A DNA stretch of 64,000 nt from Streptococcus mitis (lineage in GTDB: Bacteria > Bacillota > Bacilli > Lactobacillales > Streptococcaceae). How positions within the stretch are numbered: position 1 is the first letter of the stretch; the number at the start of each line of letters is the position of its first letter. The DNA lies in assembly GCF_946190275.1 (NCBI RefSeq), contig NZ_CAMHZQ010000009.1, positions 1 through 64,000 of the forward strand, read 5' to 3'. The notes beneath the pieces are model-generated. The model was not told the DNA's origin and did no database searches. It saw nothing but the letters and a program-made list of their open reading frames with translations. The position numbers and the translations under genes are program-made. Shown here piece by piece: positions 32,024-41,237 of this stretch.

Positions 32024-33415
32024 ATGAATATATTTAGAACAAAAAATGTTAGTTTAGATAAAACGGAGATGCACAGGCATTTGAAGTTATGGGATTTGAT
32101 TTTGCTGGGTATCGGAGCCATGGTAGGGACAGGTGTCTTTACAATCACAGGTACTGCAGCCGCAACTCTAGCTGGTCCAGCCCTAGTGATTTCAATCGTC
32201 ATTTCTGCCTTGTGTGTGGGATTATCAGCCCTCTTTTTTGCAGAATTTGCTTCGCGAGTACCCGCTACAGGTGGTGCCTACAGTTATCTCTATGCTATTT
32301 TAGGAGAATTCCCTGCCTGGTTGGCTGGTTGGTTAACCATGATGGAGTTCATGACAGCCATATCAGGCGTAGCTTCGGGTTGGGCAGCTTATTTTAAAGG
32401 CTTGCTTTCTCAATACGGGATAGCCCTTCCTCAGGCTTTAAATGGCACCTTTAATCCTCAAGCTGGCACATTTGTTGATTTATTACCTATTCTTGTCTTA
32501 GTTTTAGTTACCTCGCTTGTTTTACTAAATGCCAAGGCAGCCTTACGCTTTAATTCTATTCTAGTGATTTTGAAATTTTCCGCTTTAGCTCTCTTTGTTT
32601 TAGTAGGAATTTGGAATATTAAGCTTGATAATTGGAGCAATTTTGCTCCTTATGGTTTTGGACAAATCTATGGTGCTAGTACTGGTATTATTGCTGGTGC
32701 GTCCTTGATGTTCTTCGGTTTTTTGGGCTTTGAATCCATCTCTATGGCTGTAGATGAAGTCAAGACTCCTCAAAAAAATATTCCTAGAGGGATTGTCTTA
32801 TCGCTTTCTATCGTAACCATTCTTTATGCCTTGGTGACGCTTGTCTTGACTGGTGTGGTTCATTATAGCCATCTAAATGTCGACGATGCTGTTGCGTTTG
32901 CCCTTCGTAGTGTTGGGATTAGTTGGGCAGCCAACTATGTGTCATTAGTGGCTATCTTAACCTTGATTACGGTTTGTATCTCGATGACCTATGCCCTATC
33001 GCGTATGATTTACAGTTTAGCGCGTGACGGCTTGATGCCTGCTGCCTTTAAAGAACTGACCAAAACAAGCAAGGTGCCGAAGAATGCTACTATCTTGACA
33101 GGTCTAGCTTCAGCAGTAGCAGCAGGAATATTCCCTCTTGCTAGTATCGCAGCCTTCTTAAATATTTGTACCTTGTCTTACCTGATCATGTTGGCTTATG
33201 GTTTGATTCGCTTACGGAGAGAAAAGGGGATGCCCAAAGCTGGAGAATTTAAAACACCACTGGTACCATTATTACCAATTTTATCAATCATCATTTGTTT
33301 GTCCTTCATGTTGCAGTATAATGTGGAAACTTGGATTGCTTTCCTAGTTGCGTTGTTAGTAGGAAGTATTATTTACTTCACTTATGGTTATAAGCATTCT
33401 ACCATAGAAGAATAA
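32024..33415 (+). CDS. APC-superfamily amino-acid permease
   Basis: 463 residues, about 12 membrane helices. The N-terminal L-L-G-I-G-A-M-V-G-T-G-V-F segment is the APC substrate-binding consensus of helix 1 (cationic amino-acid/LAT-like group). I place the start at ATG 32024, 6 nt after TGGAG; a TTG at 32012 would cover that site. An extended -10 (TGGTAAAAT) lies ~32 nt upstream. The stop codon abuts a BOX element. The transported amino acid cannot be told from sequence. Confidence 0.88.
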   Translation: MNIFRTKNVSLDKTEMHRHLKLWDLILLGIGAMVGTGVFTITGTAAATLAGPALVISIVISALCVGLSALFFAEFASRVPATGGAYSYLYAILGEFPAWLAGWLTMMEFMTAISGVASGWAAYFKGLLSQYGIALPQALNGTFNPQAGTFVDLLPILVLVLVTSLVLLNAKAALRFNSILVILKFSALALFVLVGIWNIKLDNWSNFAPYGFGQIYGASTGIIAGASLMFFGFLGFESISMAVDEVKTPQKNIPRGIVLSLSIVTILYALVTLVLTGVVHYSHLNVDDAVAFALRSVGISWAANYVSLVAILTLITVCISMTYALSRMIYSLARDGLMPAAFKELTKTSKVPKNATILTGLASAVAAGIFPLASIAAFLNICTLSYLIMLAYGLIRLRREKGMPKAGEFKTPLVPLLPILSIIICLSFMLQYNVETWIAFLVALLVGSIIYFTYGYKHSTIEE

Positions 33416-33654
33416 TACTTTTCGAAAATCTCTTCAAACCACGTCAGCTTCGCCTTGCCGTATGTATGTGACTGACTTCGTCAGTCTTATCTACAACCTC
33501 AAAACAGTGTTTTGAGCTGACTTCGTCAGTTTCATCTACAACCTCAAAAACATGTTTTGAGCTGACTTCGTCAGTTCTATCTGCAACCTCAAAGTCGTGC
33601 TTTGAGCAGCCTGCGGCTAGCTTCCTAATTTGCTCTTTGATTTTCATTGACTAT
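33415..33654 (+). repeat. BOX element, A-B-C orientation, three boxB-like hairpins
   Basis: It starts at the permease stop with ATACTTTTCGAAAATCTC and CGCCTTGCCGTA (boxA). Three CTACAACCTCAAA hairpin units follow, separated by CTGACTTCGTCAGT, and the element ends with boxC (GCAGCCTGCGGCTAG to TTTGATTTTCATTGACTAT). The minus-strand ORF inside is an artefact of the repeat. Confidence 0.92.
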
Positions 33655-33664
33655 ATAAAGTGAG

Positions 33665-33699
33665 AATCTGTTGAGTTATTGAAACTCAGCAGATTTTTA
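33665..33699 (+). terminator. Terminator downstream of the BOX element
   Basis: AATCTGTTGAGTT pairs with AACTCAGCAGATT, followed by TTTAT; it ends permease/BOX transcription before adcAII. Confidence 0.8.
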
Positions 33700-33736
33700 T
33701 ATGTGAAAGAAATTTCAATTTTTTTCTTAAAATAGC

Positions 33737-33790
33737 TTGACAGATTAAATTTTTAGGAGTAGAATGTTTACCAGTTAATTAAATAGTTAA
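33737..33790 (+). promoter_or_regulatory. adcAII promoter with tandem AdcR boxes
   Basis: TTGACA (33737-33742), 17-nt spacer, TAGAAT (33760-33765). Immediately after the -10 lie TTACCAGTTAA (33768-33778) and TTAAATAGTTAA (33779-33790), which resemble the AdcR zinc-repressor site TTAACYRGTTAA. Bound AdcR would block the transcription start, so the unit is expected on under zinc limitation. Confidence 0.85.
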
Positions 33791-33800
33791 GGGGTTATCC

Positions 33801-34718
33801 ATGAAAAAACAAAGTTTATTTTTAGTATTGTTAAGTGTCTTTCTTTTGTGTTTAGGTGCTTGTGGTCAAAAAGAAAGCCAGACAGGGAAAGGGATGAAAA
33901 TTGTGACCAGTTTCTATCCTATCTACGCTATGGTTAAGGAAGTATCTGGTGACTTGAATGATGTTCGAATGATTCAGTCAAGTAGTGGGATTCACTCCTT
34001 TGAACCTTCAGCAAATGACATCGCGGCTATCTATGATGCAGATGTCTTTGTTTACCATTCTCATACGCTAGAATCTTGGGCAGGAAGTTTAGATCCCAAT
34101 CTAAAAAAATCTAAAGTGAAGGTTTTAGAGGCTTCAGAGGGAATGACTTTAGACCGCGTCCCAGGGCTAGAAGATGTAGAAGCAGGGGATGGAGTTGATG
34201 AAAAAACGCTCTATGACCCTCACACTTGGCTAGATCCTGAAAAAGCTGGCGAAGAAGCTCAGATTATCGCTGATAAACTTTCAGAGGTGGATAGTGAGCA
34301 TAAAGAAACTTACCAGAAAAATGCGCAAGCCTTTATCAAAAAAGCTCAAGAATTGACTAAGAAATTCCAGCCTAAATTTGAAAAAGCTACTCAGAAAACA
34401 TTTGTAACACAACATACAGCCTTTTCTTATCTAGCGAAGAGATTTGGACTTAATCAACTTGGTATTGCAGGTATCTCTCCTGAACAAGAACCAAGTCCAA
34501 GACAACTAACAGAAATTCAGGAATTTGTTAAAACCTATAAGGTTAAAACGATTTTTACAGAAAGTAATGCTTCTTCAAAAGTAGCTGAAACTCTTGTCAA
34601 ATCAACAGGTGTGGGGCTTAAAACTCTGAATCCTTTAGAGGCAGACCCACAAAATGACAAGACTTATTTAGAAAATCTGGAAGAAAATATGAGTGTTCTT
34701 GCAGAAGAATTGAAATGA
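33801..34718 (+). CDS. adcAII: Zinc-binding lipoprotein AdcAII (Lmb family)
   Basis: 305 residues. A lipoprotein signal ends at C21 (C-L-G-A-C). It is a cluster A-I solute-binding protein for zinc: candidate ligands are H65 (S-G-I-H-S-F-E-P), H141 (D-P-H-T-W), H205 (T-Q-H-T-A-F) and E280 (P-L-E-A-D), spaced as in the characterised pneumococcal AdcAII. It lacks the long His-rich loop of AdcA. It delivers zinc to the AdcBC transporter encoded elsewhere. The first pht gene starts 7 nt downstream, so they form one operon. Confidence 0.96.
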   Translation: MKKQSLFLVLLSVFLLCLGACGQKESQTGKGMKIVTSFYPIYAMVKEVSGDLNDVRMIQSSSGIHSFEPSANDIAAIYDADVFVYHSHTLESWAGSLDPNLKKSKVKVLEASEGMTLDRVPGLEDVEAGDGVDEKTLYDPHTWLDPEKAGEEAQIIADKLSEVDSEHKETYQKNAQAFIKKAQELTKKFQPKFEKATQKTFVTQHTAFSYLAKRFGLNQLGIAGISPEQEPSPRQLTEIQEFVKTYKVKTIFTESNASSKVAETLVKSTGVGLKTLNPLEADPQNDKTYLENLEENMSVLAEELK

Positions 34719-34725
34719 GGAAAGA

Positions 34726-37700
34726 ATGAAAATCAATAAAAAATATGTGGCGGGTTCGGTGGCAGTCCTTGCCCTAAGTGTTTGCTCCTATGAGCTTGGT
34801 CGTTATCAAGCTGGTCAAGTTAAGAAAGATTCTAATCGAGTAGCTTATATAGATGGTGATCAGGCTGGTCAAAAGGCAGAGAACTTGACACCAGATGAAG
34901 TCAGTAAGAGAGAGGGAATCAACGCTGAACAAATCGTCATCAAGATTACGGATCAAGGTTATGTGACCTCTCATGGAGACCATTATCATTACTATAATGG
35001 CAAGGTTCCTTATGATGCCATCATCAGTGAAGAACTGCTGATGAAAGATCCGAATTATCAGTTGAAGGATGCAGATATTGTTAATGAAATCAAGGGTGGC
35101 TATGTGATTAAGGTAGATGGGAAATACTATGTTTACCTTAAAGATGCGGCTCATGCGGACAATATTCGGACAAAAGAAGAGATTAAACGTCAGAAGCAGG
35201 AACACAGTCATAATCATGGAGGCGGTTCTAACGATCAGGCGGTAGTTGCTGCCAGAGCTCAAGGCCGTTATACAACGGATGATGGTTATATCTTCAATGC
35301 CTCTGATATCATTGAGGACACGGGTGATGCCTATATTGTTCCTCATGGCAATCACTTCCACTATATTCCGAAGAGTGATTTGTCTGCTAGTGAATTAGCT
35401 GCCGCCCAAGCCTTCTTATCTGGAAAAGGTGGGCAATTAAGTACGGTTGAATATCGTTCAAGCAGAGCTGAAACAAGATCTAGTGTGAGAATGAGTCAAT
35501 CTGAGACACCTCAAAATCCTACAACAGATTCTGAAAGTCAAAGTGAGGATTTAGCTAGTCTCCTTCAAGAATTGTACGCCTTACCACTTAGCCAACGTCA
35601 TGTGGAGTCTGATGGCTTGGTGTTTGACCCAGCACAGATTACAAAACGTACTACCAATGGTGTGGCAGTTCCTCACGGGGATCATTTCCATTTCATTCCT
35701 TATTCGCAAATGTCTGCTTTGGAAGAAAAATTGGCTCGAAATCTTCCAATTGGAGGTCAGCCAGTTCAAAGTCATACCGATAATCCGAAACCAAGCAGTA
35801 CAGATAAACCAAGTTCAACACCAAGTTCAACGATTAAACCAAACTTTAATCTCAATACGCCGGCACCGAATCGAGCAACTGGAGGCGCCTATACAACGGA
35901 TGATGGTTATGTCTTTAGTCCGACAGATGTAATTGAAGATACAGGAGACGCTTTTATTGTACCGCACGGCAACCATTTTCACTATATACCAAAAGGCGCT
36001 TTGTCTGCAGGGGAATTAGCTGCCGCCCAAGCCTATTGGAATGGGAAGCAGGGCTCACATTCTGCTACAAGCTCAAGTAAACCAAGTAGTAACAATCCAA
36101 ATCCGGCTCCAGCCCAACCAAGTTTGACAGAGACTCCAAACCTGACTGTCACCCCAACTTATCATCAAAATCAAGGGGAAGATATCCCAACACTTTTAAG
36201 TGAATTGTATGCCAAACCTTTATCAGAACGCCATGTAGAATCTGATGGACTCGTCTTTGATCCGGCCCAAATCATCAAACGTACTGCAAATGGTGTCGCA
36301 GTGCCTCACGGAGACCATTATCACTTTATCCCTTATTCACAAATGTCACCGCTGGAAGAAAAATTGGCTCGTATGATAGCCGTCAAGGGACAAAATGGCA
36401 GTGTCTTGCCAAGTGTTACTCCACTGAAGCCAGCCCCTACTACCAAACCTCTAGCACCAGTGGAAAATAAACCGACAGAATTTGATGTCAATCAGGTTGT
36501 TAGAAAAGTTGGTGATGGATATATTATAGAAGATAAGGGCGCTAGTCGTTATGTTCTAGCTAAAGACTTAGCCAAGGATAAGATTGACGCTATTGAAAAT
36601 CTCTTGTCTAAGAAAACTCAAGAGACGCATGCCCTAGTTGCGAAGAAAGAAAATGTCGCTCCTCGTGACCAAGAATTTTATGATAAAGCATATAATTTAT
36701 TGGCCGAGGCTCATAAAGCCTTGTCTGAAAATAAGGGTCGTACTTCTGATTTCCAAGCCTTAGACAAATTAGCAGAACGCTTGAATGATGAATCTTCTAA
36801 TAAAGGAAAATTAGTAGATGATTTATTGTCATTCTTAGCACCAATTACTCATCCAGAACGTCTTGGTAAACCAAATTCTCAAATTGAATATACCGAAAAC
36901 GAAGTCCGTATTGCACAATTAGCTGATAAGTATACAACCTCAGATGGCTACATTTTTGACGAACATGATATTATCAGTGATGAAGGAGATGCCTATGTAA
37001 CGCCTCATATGGGTCATAGTCACTGGATTGGAAAAGATAGCCTTTCTGATAAGGAAAAAGCAGCTGCTCAATCTTATACTAAAGAAAAAGGTATCCTACC
37101 TCCATCTCCAGATGCAGACGCTCAAGCAAATCCAACTGGAGATAGTGCAGCGGCCATTTACAATCGTGTGAAAGGTGAGAAACGAATTCCACTCGTTCGA
37201 CTTCCATACATGGTAGAGCATACAGTTGAGATAAAAAATGGTAATTTAATCATTCCACATAAGGATCATTACCATAACATTAAATTTGCTTGGTTTGATG
37301 ATCACTCATACAAAGCTCCAAACGGTTATACCTTGGAAGATTTATTTGCGACGATTAAGTACTATGTTGAACATCCTGATGAACGTCCACATTCTAATGA
37401 TGGATGGGGTAATGCCAGCGAGCATGTCTTAGGTAAGAAAGACCACAGTGAAGATCCAAATAAGAACTTCAAAGCAGATGAAGAGCCAGTAGAGGAAACA
37501 CCTGCTGAGCCAGAAGTCCCTCAAGTAGAGACTGAAAAAGTGGAAGCCAAACTCAAAGAAGCAGAAGCTTTACTTGCTAAAGTAACAGATGCTAGTTTGA
37601 AAGCCAATGCAACAGAAACCCTAGCTGGTTTACGAAATAATCTGAGTCTCCAAACCTTGGATAATAATGGTATCATGACAGAAGCAGAAAAATTGCTTGC

Positions 37701-37746
37701 TTTGTTAAAAGGTAGTAATCCTACATCTGTAAGCAAAGAAAAATAA
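34726..37746 (+). CDS. Polyhistidine triad protein, PhtD-like, first copy (enlarged)
   Basis: 1006 residues, surface protein with an N-terminal hydrophobic signal (M-K-I-N-K-K-Y-V-A-G-S-V...L-S-V-C). Seven HxxHxH motifs are visible: HGDHYH (near 83), HGNHFH, HGDHFH, HGNHFH, HGDHYH, HMGHSH and HKDHYH; in this family the triads bind zinc. Residues ~181-345 and ~388-556 are a tandem duplication (period about 207-211 residues), which explains the length beyond the ~840 residues I recall for PhtD. The C-terminus is an acidic/coiled segment (A-K-L-K-E-A-E-A-L-L-A-K-V-T). Expressed with adcAII, it is thought to pass zinc to AdcAII and affects complement and adhesion. The exact paralogue (A/B/D) is unclear. 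Confidence 0.93.
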   Translation: MKINKKYVAGSVAVLALSVCSYELGRYQAGQVKKDSNRVAYIDGDQAGQKAENLTPDEVSKREGINAEQIVIKITDQGYVTSHGDHYHYYNGKVPYDAIISEELLMKDPNYQLKDADIVNEIKGGYVIKVDGKYYVYLKDAAHADNIRTKEEIKRQKQEHSHNHGGGSNDQAVVAARAQGRYTTDDGYIFNASDIIEDTGDAYIVPHGNHFHYIPKSDLSASELAAAQAFLSGKGGQLSTVEYRSSRAETRSSVRMSQSETPQNPTTDSESQSEDLASLLQELYALPLSQRHVESDGLVFDPAQITKRTTNGVAVPHGDHFHFIPYSQMSALEEKLARNLPIGGQPVQSHTDNPKPSSTDKPSSTPSSTIKPNFNLNTPAPNRATGGAYTTDDGYVFSPTDVIEDTGDAFIVPHGNHFHYIPKGALSAGELAAAQAYWNGKQGSHSATSSSKPSSNNPNPAPAQPSLTETPNLTVTPTYHQNQGEDIPTLLSELYAKPLSERHVESDGLVFDPAQIIKRTANGVAVPHGDHYHFIPYSQMSPLEEKLARMIAVKGQNGSVLPSVTPLKPAPTTKPLAPVENKPTEFDVNQVVRKVGDGYIIEDKGASRYVLAKDLAKDKIDAIENLLSKKTQETHALVAKKENVAPRDQEFYDKAYNLLAEAHKALSENKGRTSDFQALDKLAERLNDESSNKGKLVDDLLSFLAPITHPERLGKPNSQIEYTENEVRIAQLADKYTTSDGYIFDEHDIISDEGDAYVTPHMGHSHWIGKDSLSDKEKAAAQSYTKEKGILPPSPDADAQANPTGDSAAAIYNRVKGEKRIPLVRLPYMVEHTVEIKNGNLIIPHKDHYHNIKFAWFDDHSYKAPNGYTLEDLFATIKYYVEHPDERPHSNDGWGNASEHVLGKKDHSEDPNKNFKADEEPVEETPAEPEVPQVETEKVEAKLKEAEALLAKVTDASLKANATETLAGLRNNLSLQTLDNNGIMTEAEKLLALLKGSNPTSVSKEK

Positions 37747-37756
37747 ACTAATGAAA

Positions 37757-37790
37757 AATGAAAGTCTCGATAAAGAGGCTTTCATTTTTA
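37757..37790 (+). terminator. Terminator after the first pht gene
   Basis: AATGAAAGTCTC pairs with GAGGCTTTCATT, then TTTA. Confidence 0.8.
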
Positions 37791-37811
37791 TTATGTATAT
37801 ACGAAAAATTC

Positions 37812-37863
37812 TTGACAAGTAATACTAAAAAGAGTAAACTATTAACTAGTTAATTAACCGGTT
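37812..37863 (+). promoter_or_regulatory. Promoter of the second pht gene with tandem AdcR boxes
   Basis: TTGACA (37812-37817), 17-nt spacer, TAAACT (37835-37840), then TTAACTAGTTAA (37842-37853), a perfect palindrome and the best AdcR match in the window, followed directly by TTAACCGGTT (37854-37863). Confidence 0.88.
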
Positions 37864-37908
37864 CATCGTTTTGTGGTGAATCAAATAGGCTTAAGAAATG
37901 AGAAAAGA

Positions 37909-40900
37909 ATGAAAATCAATAAAAAATATGTGGCGGGTTCGGTGGCAGTCCTTGCCCTAAGTGTTTGTTCCTATGAACTTGGACGGTATCAAGCTGAACA
38001 AGTTAAGAAAGATTCTAATCGAGTTGCTTATATAGACGGTGATCAGGCTGGTCAAAAGGCAGAGAACTTGACACCAGATGAAGTCAGTAAAAGAGAGGGA
38101 ATTAACGCAGAACAGATCGTCATCAAGATTACGGATCAAGGTTATGTGACCTCTCATGGAGACCATTATCATTACTATAATGGGAAGGTTCCTTATGATG
38201 CCATCATCAGTGAAGAACTCCTCATGAAAGATCCGAATTATCAGTTGAAGGATTCAGATATTGTCAATGAAATCAAGGGTGGCTATGTGATTAAGGTAGA
38301 CGGGAAATACTATGTTTACCTTAAAGATGCGGCTCATGCGGACAATATTCGGACAAAAGAAGAGATTAAACGTCAGAAGCAGGAACATAGTCATAATCAT
38401 AATACAAGCACAGATAATGCTGTTGCTGCAGCCAGAGCCCAAGGTCGCTATACAACGGATGATGGTTATATCTTCAATGCATCTGATATCATTGAGGACA
38501 CGGGTGATGCCTATATCGTTCCTCATGGCAATCACTTCCACTATATTCCTAAGAGTGACTTGTCTGCTAGTGAATTAGCTGCCGCCCAAGCCTTCTTATC
38601 TGGAAAAGGTGGTCAATTAAGTACGGTTGAATATCGTTCAAGCAGAGGAGAAGCAAGATCTAGTGTGAGAACGAGTCCATCTGAGACACCTCAAAATCCT
38701 GCAACAGATTCTGAAAGTCAAAGTGAGGATTTAGCTAGTCTCCTTCAAGAATTGTACGCTTTGCCACTTAGCCAACGTCATGTGGAGTCTGATGGCTTGG
38801 TATTTGACCCAGCACAGATTACAAAACGTACTGCAAATGGTGTGGCAGTGCCTCACGGGGATCATTTTCATTTCATTCCTTATTCGCAAATGTCTGCTTT
38901 AGAAGAAAAATTGGCTCGAAATCTACCAATTGGAGGTCAGCCAGTTCAACGTCATGCTGATAATACGAAACCAAGCAGTACAGATAAACCAAGTTCAACA
39001 CCAAGTTCACCGATTAAACCAAACTTTAATCTCAATACTCCGGCACCGAATCGAGGAACTGGAGGCGCTTATACAACGGATGATGGCTATGTCTTTAGTC
39101 CGACAGATGTGATTGAAGATACAGGTGACGCTTTTGTTGTACCGCACGGCAATCATTTCCACTATATTCCTAAGAGTGATTTGTCAGCAGGAGAATTGGC
39201 TGCAGCCCAAGCTTATTGGAATGGTAAACAGGGCTCACATTCTACTACAAACTCAAGTAAACCAAGTAGTGATAATGATAAACCAGCCCAACCAAGTTTG
39301 ACAGAGACTCCAAACCTGACTGTCACCCCAACATATCATCAAAATCATGGGGAAGACATTTCAACACTTTTAAGTGAATTGTATGCCAAACCTTTATCAG
39401 AACGACATGTAGAATCGGATGGCTTAGTCTTTGATCCGGCACAAATTATCAAACGTACAGCTAACGGTGTTGCAGTGCCACACGGAGATCATTATCACTT
39501 TATCCCTTATTCACAAATGTCACCGCTGGAAGAAAAATTGGCTCGTATGATAGCTGTTAAGGGACAAAATGGCAGTGTCTTGCCAAGTATTACTCCTCTG
39601 AAGCCAGCCCCTACTACCAAACCTCTAGCACCAGTGGAAAATAAACCGACAGAATTTGATGTCAACCAGGTTGTTAGAAAAGTTGGTGATGGATATATTA
39701 TAGAGGATAAGGGCGCTAGTCGTTATGTTCTAGCTAAAGACTTAGCCAAGGATAAGATTGACGCTATTGAAAATCTCTTGTCTAAGAAAACTCAAGAGAC
39801 GCATGCCCTAGTTGCGAAGAAAGAAAATGTCGCTCCTCGTGACCAAGAATTTTATGATAAAGCATATAATTTATTGGCCGAGGCTCATAAAGCCTTGTCT
39901 GAAAATAAGGGTCGTACTTCTGATTTCCAAGCCTTAGACAAATTAGCAGAACGCTTGAATGATGAATCTTCTAATAAAGGAAAATTAGTAGATGATTTAT
40001 TGTCATTCTTAGCACCAATTACTCATCCAGAGCGACTTGGTAAACCAAATTCTCAAATTGCTTATACAGACGATGAAATTAAATTAGCGAAATTAGCAGG
40101 TAAGTATACAACAGAAGATGGCTATATCTTTGACACTCGTGATATTACCAGTGATGAGGGAGATGCTTATGTAACTCCACATATGTCTCATAGTCATTGG
40201 ATTAAGAAAGAGAGCTTGTCTGAAGCTGAAAGAGTGGCAGCTCAGGCTTATGCTAAAGAGAAAGGTTTGATACCTCCTTCAACAGAGAATCAGGGTTCAG
40301 GAAATACTGAGGTTAAAGGAGTAGAAGCAATCTATAATAAAGTGAAGGCAGCTAAGAAGGTTCCACTTGATCACATGCCTTACAATCTCCAACATACTGT
40401 TGAAGTTAAAAACGGTAGCTTGATTATACCTCATTACGACCATTACCATAACATTAAATTTGGGTGGTTTGACGAAGGACTTTATGAGGCACCTAAAGGC
40501 TATAGTTTAGAGGATCTCTTTGCGACTGTAAAATACTATGTAGAACATCCAAACGAACGTCCGCATTCAGATAATGGATGGGGAAACGCAAGTGACCATG
40601 TTCGTAAAAATAAAGTAGAAGACAGTAAACCTGATGAAGATAAGGAACATGATGAAGTAAGTGAGCCAACTCGCCCTGAATCTGATGAAAAAGAGAATCA
40701 CGCAGGTTTGAACCCTTCAGTAGATAATCTTTATAAACCAAGCACTGATGAAGACGAGACAGAAGAAGTATCTAAAGATACAACAGACGAAGCTGAAGTA
40801 CCTCAAGTCGAAATCGAAAAAGTAGAAGCCAAATTCAAAGAAGTAGAAGCTCTACTTGCTAAAGTAACGGATGCTAGTTTGAAAGACAATGTGACAGAGA

Positions 40901-41028
40901 GCCTAGCTGGTTTACGAAATAATCTGAGTCTACAAACCATGGATAATAATGGCATTATGACAGAAGCAGAAAAATTACTTGCTTTGTTAAAAGGTAGTGA
41001 GTCAGTAACGACGAAACCAGAAGCATAA
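37909..41028 (+). CDS. Polyhistidine triad protein, PhtD-like, second copy (enlarged)
   Basis: 1039 residues, closely related to the gene before it over the first ~715 residues and with the same seven HxxHxH motifs and internal duplication. The start is ATG 37909, giving the identical signal sequence and AGAAAAG upstream; an in-frame start at 37873 adds 12 non-matching residues. After residue ~715 the two copies diverge clearly, and this one has a longer acidic region (D-E-D-K-E-H-D-E-V-S-E-P) before the similar C-terminal helix. It has its own AdcR-controlled promoter and terminator. One copy may correspond to PhtD and the other to PhtA or PhtB moved or duplicated here. Confidence 0.92.
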   Translation: MKINKKYVAGSVAVLALSVCSYELGRYQAEQVKKDSNRVAYIDGDQAGQKAENLTPDEVSKREGINAEQIVIKITDQGYVTSHGDHYHYYNGKVPYDAIISEELLMKDPNYQLKDSDIVNEIKGGYVIKVDGKYYVYLKDAAHADNIRTKEEIKRQKQEHSHNHNTSTDNAVAAARAQGRYTTDDGYIFNASDIIEDTGDAYIVPHGNHFHYIPKSDLSASELAAAQAFLSGKGGQLSTVEYRSSRGEARSSVRTSPSETPQNPATDSESQSEDLASLLQELYALPLSQRHVESDGLVFDPAQITKRTANGVAVPHGDHFHFIPYSQMSALEEKLARNLPIGGQPVQRHADNTKPSSTDKPSSTPSSPIKPNFNLNTPAPNRGTGGAYTTDDGYVFSPTDVIEDTGDAFVVPHGNHFHYIPKSDLSAGELAAAQAYWNGKQGSHSTTNSSKPSSDNDKPAQPSLTETPNLTVTPTYHQNHGEDISTLLSELYAKPLSERHVESDGLVFDPAQIIKRTANGVAVPHGDHYHFIPYSQMSPLEEKLARMIAVKGQNGSVLPSITPLKPAPTTKPLAPVENKPTEFDVNQVVRKVGDGYIIEDKGASRYVLAKDLAKDKIDAIENLLSKKTQETHALVAKKENVAPRDQEFYDKAYNLLAEAHKALSENKGRTSDFQALDKLAERLNDESSNKGKLVDDLLSFLAPITHPERLGKPNSQIAYTDDEIKLAKLAGKYTTEDGYIFDTRDITSDEGDAYVTPHMSHSHWIKKESLSEAERVAAQAYAKEKGLIPPSTENQGSGNTEVKGVEAIYNKVKAAKKVPLDHMPYNLQHTVEVKNGSLIIPHYDHYHNIKFGWFDEGLYEAPKGYSLEDLFATVKYYVEHPNERPHSDNGWGNASDHVRKNKVEDSKPDEDKEHDEVSEPTRPESDEKENHAGLNPSVDNLYKPSTDEDETEEVSKDTTDEAEVPQVEIEKVEAKFKEVEALLAKVTDASLKDNVTESLAGLRNNLSLQTMDNNGIMTEAEKLLALLKGSESVTTKPEA

Positions 41029-41055
41029 GTTTATCCTATTAAATCAAAATGATGT

Positions 41056-41088
41056 AAGAGTCAGTAGCAATACTGGCTTTTATTTTTT
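41056..41088 (+). terminator. Terminator after the second pht gene
   Basis: AAGAGTCAGTA pairs (wobbles) with TACTGGCTTTT, then ATTTTTT. Confidence 0.75.
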
Positions 41089-41105
41089 AAAATAACATAA
41101 AAATC

Positions 41106-41168
41106 TTGACAGATAAACTTAAAAAATGTAAACTATTTACTGGTTAATTAATTGGTTAAATAACCAAT
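41106..41168 (+). promoter_or_regulatory. Promoter of the PhtE-like gene with AdcR boxes
   Basis: TTGACA (41106-41111), 17-nt spacer, TAAACT (41129-41134), then TTACTGGTTAA (41137-41147) and TTAATTGGTTAA (41148-41159). A further palindrome ATTGGTTA...TAACCAAT spans 41151-41168, so up to three overlapping AdcR-type sites are present. Confidence 0.85.
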
Positions 41169-41237
41169 TTAGAAAACTATTTAATCAAGTAAAGGAAGTT
41201 AAGAAAAAGCTTCATCATTTATTGAAATGAGGGATTT

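Noticed and set aside
33415..33654. Possible CRISPR array because of regularly spaced ~40-bp repeats
   Set aside because: The units are boxB hairpins in a BOX element with repeated rather than unique spacers, and no cas genes are present.
34774..35361. 195-codon minus-strand ORF in the first pht gene
   Set aside because: Antisense shadow; a broken version appears in the homologous region of the second copy, so it is not conserved as a gene.
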